From the NCBI RefSeq assembly GCF_030453725.1, contig NZ_JAKDJU010000049.1:1-19528 (forward strand): a stretch of 19,528 nt of DNA, read 5' to 3'. Below the pieces are notes generated by a model. The model was not told the origin of the DNA. It did not search any database and saw only the letters and a list, made by a program, of their open reading frames with translations. Below, in pieces: positions 8,087-13,599 of this stretch (its first letter is position 1; the number at the start of each line of letters is the position of its first letter). Source of the DNA: Brevibacterium picturae (GTDB lineage Bacteria > Actinomycetota > Actinomycetes > Actinomycetales > Brevibacteriaceae). Position numbers and translations under genes: made by a program.

Positions 8087-9064
8087 ATGAAGCCACTGCC
8101 ACCCGTGAAACCGATCAGTCTGGCCCGCCATGGAATCGATCGTGACCATCTCTCACGCGGTCAGGACGGTGACTTACACGAACTGTGGGCCAGCGGAGCG
8201 AAGCCTGTGTTCGAACACCGTGGGTCACTCCTCGTCGCAGCGGGCGGCCTGTTCATCAGTGATGCCGACATGGTGCCGGATGAGCAGACGGAGATCTACC
8301 TCGGCCGCGACGCCGAAGGAATACGGTACATCGGGGTCTCCCTCGACGATGCCGGCCGCAGTGAGATCGACACTTCACTGGCGACGTCGCGTGCCCGCGA
8401 CGCCACCGATCTGCTGACCGCACCGGGGGAGGGCATTGACAGTGCCGAGCCCGTTTGGTTGCCGCTGCGTCAGTTGGCAGAGTCCCTCGACGACGTGCAG
8501 GTGTCCCTGGCGTGCGAGATCGTGGGCCTCGGCAATTGGCACAGAGCCCACCGATTCTCGCCCCGTACCGGGCGTCCGACCCAAACCAGTCTCGGCGGTT
8601 GGGTGAGAACGGACCCCGACAACGGCAGCGAGCACTTCCCTCGGACAGACCCGGCCGTCATCGTCCTCATCATCAACACCGACGAGGACGGGATCGAGAG
8701 GGTGCTGCTGGGCAACAACGCCGCGTGGGAGGCGGACCGATTCTCCCTGCTGGCCGGATTCGTCGAACCCGGTGAAACCTTGGAACACGCAGTCATTCGA
8801 GAGGTCTTCGAAGAGGCCCATGTCGAAGTCGCGAATCCGCAGTACCTCGGGTCCCAACCCTGGCCTTTCCCGTGCTCCCTCATGCTCGGCTTCTCAGCTG
8901 AGGCACCGAGCCTCGAATTCGCCGCCGACGAGGCGGAGATCGCCACCTTGACCTGGTTCACTCGTGAGGAGCTGCGAGCGGCCATCGAACGTGGCACGGT
9001 GCGGGCCCCCGGGGTCGTGTCGATCGCCGGACAGCTTCTCTACAGCTGGTTGGACAACGTTTGA
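8087..9064 (+). CDS. nudC: NAD(+) diphosphatase / NAD-cap hydrolase NudC
   Basis: A 325-aa Nudix protein that hydrolyses NAD(H) to NMN(H) and AMP; family members also remove NAD caps from RNA. The diagnostic NADH-pyrophosphatase motif SQPWPFP is at residues 256-262. The Nudix box runs GFVEPGETLEHAVIREVFEE with E230, E239, E242 and E243 present, but the usual Gly after EEx is His (EEAHV). The segment where NudC has a four-cysteine zinc ribbon reads HRFSPRTGRPT and GGWVRTDPDNG, with no cysteines. As I recall, M. tuberculosis NudC also lacks them, so this may be a lineage trait. EHFPRTDPAVI precedes the catalytic domain as expected. ATG 8087 is chosen over GTG 8078 because of the -10 spacing. 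The gene ends overlapping the uvrD2 start. Confidence 0.92.
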   Translation: MKPLPPVKPISLARHGIDRDHLSRGQDGDLHELWASGAKPVFEHRGSLLVAAGGLFISDADMVPDEQTEIYLGRDAEGIRYIGVSLDDAGRSEIDTSLATSRARDATDLLTAPGEGIDSAEPVWLPLRQLAESLDDVQVSLACEIVGLGNWHRAHRFSPRTGRPTQTSLGGWVRTDPDNGSEHFPRTDPAVIVLIINTDEDGIERVLLGNNAAWEADRFSLLAGFVEPGETLEHAVIREVFEEAHVEVANPQYLGSQPWPFPCSLMLGFSAEAPSLEFAADEAEIATLTWFTREELRAAIERGTVRAPGVVSIAGQLLYSWLDNV

Positions 9065-11100
9065 GCGCTCAGGCTGCGGCACTGCTCGATGCTCTCGACG
9101 AGGAGCAGAAGGAGGTCGCCACCCAATTCTCCACCCCCGTCATCGTCCTGGCGGGAGCCGGGACGGGCAAGACCCGTGCGATGACCCATCGCATCGCCTA
9201 CGGCATTGCCACCGAGGTGTTCCCTCCCAATCACGTTCTGGCTCTGACCTTCACAGCCAAAGCTGCAGGGGAGATGCGGTCACGCCTGCGCGACCTCGGA
9301 GTCCCAGCGGTCCAGGCCCGAACGTTTCACTCCGCAGCGCTTCGCCAGCTGCGCTACTTCTGGGACCGGTTTGCGCAGGGAGACTTCCCTCGGATCATCG
9401 ACAACAAGGCTGGGATCCTCGGCTCGGTGCTCCAGAGCTTGGGGATCGAGACCAGCCGGGAGCTGAATCGAGATGTGGCCTCCGAACTCGAGTTCGCTGC
9501 CGCGTCCCTTCTTGGGGTCGACGACTATGCCACCCAAGCCGCCGCCCGCGATCTTCCCGGACAGCTGGGCGTCGAAGACATGGTGCGCATCTTCGAGGCG
9601 TACAGCGAAGCGAAGACACGCGGCCGGCTCATGGACTTCGAGGATGTGCTGCTCGTTCTCGACGGCGTGCTCGCAGAGTATCCTGCCATCGCGGCAGAGA
9701 TCCGCGATCAGTATCGACACTTCGTCGTCGACGAATTCCAGGACGTTTCGCCCCTCCAGTACGACGTCCTCTCGCGCTGGCTGGGGCCACGGGACAACCT
9801 CTGCGTCGTCGGCGACCCGGCCCAGACGATCTATTCCTTCGCGGGAGCCGACTCCTCACTGCTGAGGACACTGGACGCTTCGCTGCCGACGTCGACGACG
9901 ATCCAATTGGTCCGCAACTATCGGTCGTCGAAGGCAATTGTGTCGACGGCGAACAATCTGCTTCGACACACTTCCCGCGCCGCGCTGACCCTGCGTACCG
10001 ACAACCCTGCTGGCCAACAGCCGGCTATGACCGAGTACCCGACCGACGACGCTGAGGCCGCCGGTGTCGTCAAGGCCATCTCTGCCGAGGTTCATGCCGG
10101 CCGCCGCCCGCGAAACATTGCGGTTCTGTTTCGCACGAACGGACAGAGTCCCGCTTACGAGCAGGCCCTTGCCGCAGCCGGCATCCCCTATGTTCTGCGG
10201 GGCGGAGAGAGGTACTTCGCGCGAAAGGAGGTCAAAGAGGCCGTCCTCATGCTCAAGGCGGCCCGTGCCACTTCGAGTGGCAGACCTCTGCCAGAAGTCG
10301 TCTCCGAGGTGCTGGTCTCCCTGGGGTACTCGAGCAAGCCACCTGCTGCCGGGGCGAGCCGCCAGAAGTGGGAATCCCTGAAGGCGCTGGTCGACCTGGC
10401 TGAGAGCCACCAGTCCGGATCCGAACTGCCGGTGCCCCTTGAAACTTTCCTCGCTGATCTGAGCGAGCGAGCCGAACACCAATTCGCTCCAGACATCGAA
10501 GGCGTCACCCTCGCCTCATTTCACGCGGCCAAGGGCCTCGAATGGGACAGTGTGCACCTGGTCGGGCTCAGCGAGGGACTGCTGCCCATCAGCTACGCCC
10601 AGACGCCACGCGCAGTCGCTGAGGAGCGTCGCCTGTTCTATGTGGCGCTGACCCGTGCCGGCAGAGACCTCAGCTTGAGTTGGTCCCTGTCACGCCATGA
10701 TTCCAAGCAGCGACCACGCAAACCCTCCCGGTTCCTCAGCGAACTCGGACGGGTTGATCAAGCGGTGGGCCAGGGCCGTCGGACTGCGACCTCGGTGACG
10801 TTGAATCGCTGCAGATCGTGCGGCAAGGTGCTCGTGTCCCAGGTCGACCGGGCTCTGTCCCGGTGTGCGAACTGTCCTGCTGACATCGACGTCGAACTCC
10901 TCGACAGACTGCGACGCTGGCGAGCCCGTGTCGGCTTGGAACAGGGGCTTCCGCCCTATCTCGTTCTCACCGACACATCGATTTCGGCGATCGCCGAGAT
11001 CAGGCCGCAGGATATGAGCTCATTGGCGAAGATCCCAGGGGTCGGCGCGACCAAGCTCGAACTCTATGGGGCGGGGCTACTGAGCCTGCTCATCGATTAG
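9061..11100 (+). CDS. uvrD2: UvrD2-type ATP-dependent DNA helicase (SF1A, tetracysteine motif and HRDC domain)
   Basis: A 679-aa helicase with all SF1A motifs: LDEEQ (Q16), Walker A GAGTGKT (K37), LTFTAKA, Walker B DEFQD (D224, E225), GDPAQTIYSFAGAD, NYRSS, SFHAAKGLEW and YVALTRA. After the motor comes CRSC-x14-CANC (C584, C587, C602, C605), the C-x2-C-x14-C-x2-C signature of actinobacterial UvrD2. An HRDC domain follows (about 611-679, ending IPGVGATKLELYGAGLLSLL). In mycobacteria UvrD2 is a 3'-to-5' DNA translocase and helicase important for viability. The start is TTG at 9061-9063, which overlaps the nudC TGA (TTGA), so translation is probably coupled. No good Shine-Dalgarno sequence is seen. 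The 3' end overlaps the convergent ThiF-like gene by 24 bp. The whiB7 gene that flanks uvrD2 in mycobacteria and Streptomyces is not seen in this window. Confidence 0.93.
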   Translation: MSAQAAALLDALDEEQKEVATQFSTPVIVLAGAGTGKTRAMTHRIAYGIATEVFPPNHVLALTFTAKAAGEMRSRLRDLGVPAVQARTFHSAALRQLRYFWDRFAQGDFPRIIDNKAGILGSVLQSLGIETSRELNRDVASELEFAAASLLGVDDYATQAAARDLPGQLGVEDMVRIFEAYSEAKTRGRLMDFEDVLLVLDGVLAEYPAIAAEIRDQYRHFVVDEFQDVSPLQYDVLSRWLGPRDNLCVVGDPAQTIYSFAGADSSLLRTLDASLPTSTTIQLVRNYRSSKAIVSTANNLLRHTSRAALTLRTDNPAGQQPAMTEYPTDDAEAAGVVKAISAEVHAGRRPRNIAVLFRTNGQSPAYEQALAAAGIPYVLRGGERYFARKEVKEAVLMLKAARATSSGRPLPEVVSEVLVSLGYSSKPPAAGASRQKWESLKALVDLAESHQSGSELPVPLETFLADLSERAEHQFAPDIEGVTLASFHAAKGLEWDSVHLVGLSEGLLPISYAQTPRAVAEERRLFYVALTRAGRDLSLSWSLSRHDSKQRPRKPSRFLSELGRVDQAVGQGRRTATSVTLNRCRSCGKVLVSQVDRALSRCANCPADIDVELLDRLRRWRARVGLEQGLPPYLVLTDTSISAIAEIRPQDMSSLAKIPGVGATKLELYGAGLLSLLID

Positions 11101-11979
11101 GTCGAAGTGCGGGACCGGGACGCGGCACTGGCAACGGGGATGAAACGCCGGTGGGGCATCTGTTGCGATGCCGGTGGCCAGTGAGACGTTCCTGTGGACC
11201 GGGTCGGCGTCGGGGCTCAGCAGAGACCGTCTGAGGATCTGAACGACATTGATTGCTCCGAGCGCCCGTGACAGCGGATCACTGAGGTTCTCGCGGTCCG
11301 GAAGGGCTCGGATGTGAGAGTACTGGTCGAACCACGAATCATCTGCGTCCTTGTTCACTAGGCAGGCGCAGACGGCGCAGGGTGTCGTCCCGGGACGGAT
11401 AAGACCGGTGACCTCGAGGGAGTATTCCCCGATGACGACCTGGCAGTGGGGCACCTCGCGATCAGTGAGCCAGGTGGCGGTGTGAAGATCAGGGACGAGG
11501 TATGAAGTCGTGATCACGAGAGGTGAGGACAGCAGATCGAGGTCCTCGACGCGATGTTCGTTCGCGATGGCGAAGCCGGAGGCTGAGAGATACTGTTCGG
11601 TGACTGCTCTCAGCGGCCCCACGACCATGATCCGTGAGTCACCGAGGAGCTTCGATACGCGGTCGGGGGAGAGGGCGAAGATCTGCGCGGTTGCCAACAG
11701 AGGGGAACTCTTCGTCACCGTGGCGGCGTCGGAATCGTCGGGAACGATGACGCCCGCCTCGTCGAGCAATGTGATCAGCGAGCTCGCCCGGCCCAGGTCG
11801 GCACCGAGATCCTGCGCTCGAGAGTAATACTGGGCCGAACCGACGCCCATCCGCAACTCGTCGACGAGAGCGACATCTGCTGGCAGAAGCCCGTCGATGA
11901 GGACGGGATCATCGACGCCGAACTGCACACACGATGATGACCGCCATGTGATCGGCACACTGGGAAAAATCCGGAACAT
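11077..11979 (-). CDS. ThiF/E1-like (cyclodehydratase-type) protein, likely catalytically degenerate
   Basis: A 300-aa protein resembling actinobacterial proteins annotated as ThiF-family adenylyltransferase or TOMM leader-peptide-binding protein. The N-terminus (FRIFPSVPITWRSSSCVQFG) leads into a winged-helix-like segment (LVDELRMG to LLDEAGVIV). The core RIMVVGPLRAVTEQYLSASG sits where ThiF proteins have VLVVGxGxxG; its glycines are not conserved, so ATP binding is doubtful. Cysteines pair as PCAVCAC (C201, C204, C206) and HPRCQC (C283, C285), plausible zinc ligands. Leader-peptide binding or scaffolding would fit, but no precursor peptide or partner enzyme is nearby, so the function is unknown. 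ATG 11979 is chosen because AGGTGGAG lies just upstream; an upstream ATG at 12120 in the same frame would add 47 unlikely residues. The gene faces the DnaA-box region. Confidence 0.72.
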   Translation of the reverse strand: MFRIFPSVPITWRSSSCVQFGVDDPVLIDGLLPADVALVDELRMGVGSAQYYSRAQDLGADLGRASSLITLLDEAGVIVPDDSDAATVTKSSPLLATAQIFALSPDRVSKLLGDSRIMVVGPLRAVTEQYLSASGFAIANEHRVEDLDLLSSPLVITTSYLVPDLHTATWLTDREVPHCQVVIGEYSLEVTGLIRPGTTPCAVCACLVNKDADDSWFDQYSHIRALPDRENLSDPLSRALGAINVVQILRRSLLSPDADPVHRNVSLATGIATDAPPAFHPRCQCRVPVPHFDLIDEQAQ

Positions 11980-12068
11980 GTCTCCACCTCGCCTCGAACG
12001 CCTCGGACTTCCACGGTAGTGAAGGCGGACGACATCCGCCATGGGCGAGATGAAACTGTGGAAAACCC

Positions 12069-12077
12069 TGTGGATAA
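12069..12077 (-). promoter_or_regulatory. Perfect DnaA box
   Basis: TGTGGATAA on the plus strand, i.e. TTATCCACA on the minus strand. This is the strong E. coli-type consensus. The one-mismatch box TGTGGAAAA starts 12 bp to its left. Confidence 0.6.
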
Positions 12078-12194
12078 CGGTCGAGGGCAGGCCGGAAAAT
12101 GTATCCCGACGCGCCCTCAACCGCTATGTGCCCCAGGCGCTCGCGGAGACTCGTGCAGCTTCCCCTTCCGCACGCATCACCGGGTTTTCCGGGG

Positions 12195-12220
12195 TCAATC
12201 ATAGAACTTATTCTGCATTT
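12195..12220. other. AT-rich patch inside the DnaA-box region
   Basis: This 26-bp stretch is about 73% A+T (19 of 26 bases) in otherwise GC-rich sequence. It lies between the left pair of DnaA boxes and the main right-hand group, and just after TTTTCCGG (12185-12192). TTTTCCGG is inverted relative to CCGGAAAA at 12092-12099. It could be a DNA-unwinding element or part of a promoter. No stronger claim is possible. Confidence 0.35.
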
Positions 12221-12264
12221 GCCGCCCCGTCAATGCCGGTTCATCCACATACCGGTCAACAGTG

Positions 12265-12273
12265 TGTGGATAA
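12265..12273 (-). promoter_or_regulatory. Perfect DnaA box
   Basis: TGTGGATAA on the plus strand (TTATCCACA on the minus strand). It is followed 11 bp later by the one-mismatch TGTGGATAT and a further 21 bp on by TGTGGAGAA, giving three same-direction boxes on nearly the same helical face. Confidence 0.6.
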
Positions 12274-12395
12274 CCTGTGGATATGTCGCTACGAGTTGTG
12301 GAGAAAAGGTTCCTTGAATGATTGCGTGTGGGCTACGACGAGAGTGAAAGCGTAGGTCACTTCCGCTGCTCGCGGTCACCCGGGGCGACTCGGCC

Positions 12396-12404
12396 TGTGG
12401 ACAA
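12396..12404 (-). promoter_or_regulatory. DnaA box of the high-GC actinomycete type
   Basis: TGTGGACAA on the plus strand is TTGTCCACA on the minus strand, the preferred DnaA box in Streptomyces and mycobacteria. A weaker TGTGGAATG starts 21 bp downstream. Both lie just upstream of the metallopeptidase promoter. Confidence 0.55.
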
Positions 12405-12482
12405 TCCGAAACGCGGTGTGGAATGACGATGCTCAGGAAACTCACAAAGAGAGACGCGTGAATGAATGTCTGCCGAATTTCC

Positions 12483-12488
12483 TATGAT
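12483..12488 (+). promoter_or_regulatory. -10 element of a leaderless metallopeptidase promoter
   Basis: TATGAT differs from TATAAT at one base. It sits exactly at -12 to -7 of the GTG at 12495, the geometry of a leaderless transcript. No good -35 is visible. Two DnaA-box-like sites lie 60-90 bp upstream. Confidence 0.55.
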
Positions 12489-12494
12489 GGACCT

Positions 12495-13052
12495 GTGGCA
12501 ACTCAACAGCGATGGACCGAAGAGGACGTGCTGCGGGCGATCGCCCGTGGAGAAATCGAAGTGCGCCGATCCGCACGTCGGAAGAAGACCATTTCGGTCG
12601 CGAAGGAAGTGGATACATTCGTACTCAGCACGCCTGTGAGCTACAGCGTGGAGACCAACATTCGGTCGCTGACAGATCTGTTCAACCGCCTCGCGGCCAG
12701 GGACCATTCCTCGGCCGGTGATCTCGTCGATCTGGCTGATGAGATGAGCCGGCGCTACTTCGACGGACGCCTGCGTCCGCAGTCGATCAGGTGGGTGACG
12801 AATCAGAACATCAGTCGCTGGGCATCGACGACGACCTCGTCAGGAGACATCAGGATCTCCCACCGCCTGCAGGCGGCGCCTCGTTGGGTGTTGGAGACAG
12901 TGATCGTCCATGAACTCGCTCATCTGCAGATCGGCCCGCATTCCAAGGAGTTCCACGAGCTGGCGGACAGGCACCCCAGACAAGCCGATGCGAAACTCTA
13001 CCTTGACGGCTTCAGCGCGGGGGAGCAGTTCAATCGCGGTGGCGGTCGCTGA
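12495..13052 (+). CDS. YgjP/DUF45 (M48-like) zinc metallopeptidase
   Basis: A 185-aa protein with VIVHELAHLQIGPHSKEFHEL near the C-terminus. H139 and H143 of HExxH with E140, plus H149 (HSKEF), match the zinc-binding and catalytic pattern of the YgjP/DUF45 (SprT/WSS1-like) family. The N-terminal 50 residues are basic (VRRSARRKKTISVAKE), also usual in this family. Its substrate is unknown; relatives have been linked to DNA-protein crosslink repair and protein quality control, which is only suggestive here. GTG 12495 is preferred over ATG 12462: the extra 11 residues look non-conserved, and a -10 is placed perfectly for transcription to begin at the GTG. The 3' end overlaps the convergent NUDIX gene by 23 bp. 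Confidence 0.82.
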   Translation: MATQQRWTEEDVLRAIARGEIEVRRSARRKKTISVAKEVDTFVLSTPVSYSVETNIRSLTDLFNRLAARDHSSAGDLVDLADEMSRRYFDGRLRPQSIRWVTNQNISRWASTTTSSGDIRISHRLQAAPRWVLETVIVHELAHLQIGPHSKEFHELADRHPRQADAKLYLDGFSAGEQFNRGGGR

Positions 13053-13599
13053 CTCGCCAGAATTCCACACCTGCCCGGTAAAGCTGCGGCAGCCGCACAA
13101 CCAGATCCGGCATCAGAGACGACGGCAGGTCTGCGACTGGGAACCATCTCACCGCCAGAGACTCGTCCGAGACAACGGGAACCTGGTCCGTGGCTGCGAT
13201 TGCGGCGAAGACCACGTCGAAGTGACGTCGGCACGCCCCGAACGAGGCCGAGAGATCGTGCACATGGAGATCGATCGGGACGGGGGAGAACCAGGTCAGG
13301 TGGCTCAGCCCGCTCTCCTCCATGGCCTCCCTGCGCGCCGCAGAGTGCAAGCTGTCATCCTCAGGCTCGAGATGCCCGCCGAACTGACCCCAGAGACCGG
13401 CCTTGCGGTGATGATTGAGGAGCACGGACTCCGTGTCAGGGTCGACGATCAGGCAACTGGCAGTGACATGCTCAGCGCCCGCCTCGCGCCGCAACGCGTC
13501 GTCGCCGGCTGTGGAGAACAAGTCCTCGAAGTCGAGCGCGAAATCAGTCGCTGCTGAGGTGGCGCCGACCTCGGAGCGGGCAGTATCGAGACGAATCAT
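13030..13599 (-). CDS. NUDIX hydrolase
   Basis: A 189-aa protein with the Nudix box GGHLEPEDDSLHSAARREAM then EESGL at residues 74-98. The REx2EE glutamates are E91, E94 and E95. The box has one extra residue between GHLEP and RE compared with the classical GX5EX7RE spacing, a variant I recognise from actinobacterial NUDIX proteins with GGHLEPGD-type boxes. A GLWGQFGGHLE context precedes it, and a hydrophobic strand TASCLIVDP opens the domain. The substrate cannot be told from sequence; a nucleoside-diphosphate compound is expected. Its ATG directly follows the TGA of the DUF2342 gene with no gap, so it is probably the second gene of that operon with coupled translation. Confidence 0.88.
   Translation of the reverse strand: MIRLDTARSEVGATSAATDFALDFEDLFSTAGDDALRREAGAEHVTASCLIVDPDTESVLLNHHRKAGLWGQFGGHLEPEDDSLHSAARREAMEESGLSHLTWFSPVPIDLHVHDLSASFGACRRHFDVVFAAIAATDQVPVVSDESLAVRWFPVADLPSSLMPDLVVRLPQLYRAGVEFWRVSDRHRD

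Larger units (their letters stand above)
12057..12425. promoter_or_regulatory. Cluster of DnaA-box-like nonamers in a 515-bp gene-free region
   Basis: The gap 11980-12494 has no supportable gene. It contains TGTGGAAAA (12057), TGTGGATAA (12069), TCATCCACA on the opposite strand (12241), TGTGGATAA (12265), TGTGGATAT (12276), TGTGGAGAA (12297), TGTGGACAA (12396) and TGTGGAATG (12417, weak). The consensus box is TTATCCACA, or TTGTCCACA in high-GC actinomycetes, so three are perfect and four differ at one position. All but one point the same way. Neighbour start-to-start spacings of 12, 11, 21 and 21 bp are close to whole helical turns. The cluster sits between the divergent ThiF-like and metallopeptidase genes. 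Roles could be DnaA titration, DnaA-dependent promoter control, or a replication element. dnaA and dnaN are not present, so it is not an ordinary oriC. Confidence 0.7.

Noticed and set aside
11980..12120. N-terminal extension of the ThiF-like gene to an ATG at 12120
   Set aside because: The extra 47 residues are Arg/His/Ser-rich and unlike the family, while ATG 11979 has a purine-rich ribosome site. The extension would also cover two DnaA boxes.
12041..12355. Small plus-strand open frame (104 codons) in the DnaA-box region
   Set aside because: No ribosome site, no domain, and its codons are made up largely of the DnaA-box repeats. Treated as non-coding.
11980..12494. The chromosomal replication origin itself
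   Set aside because: dnaA, dnaN, recF and rpmH, which normally flank oriC, are absent, and the flanking genes belong to the uvrD2 neighbourhood. Kept only as a possible secondary or titration site.
11101..12494. whiB7 or another WhiB gene next to uvrD2
   Set aside because: No frame here has the WhiB four-cysteine pattern (C...C-x2-C-x5-C) or an AT-hook. The Cys pairs in this stretch belong to the ThiF-like protein.
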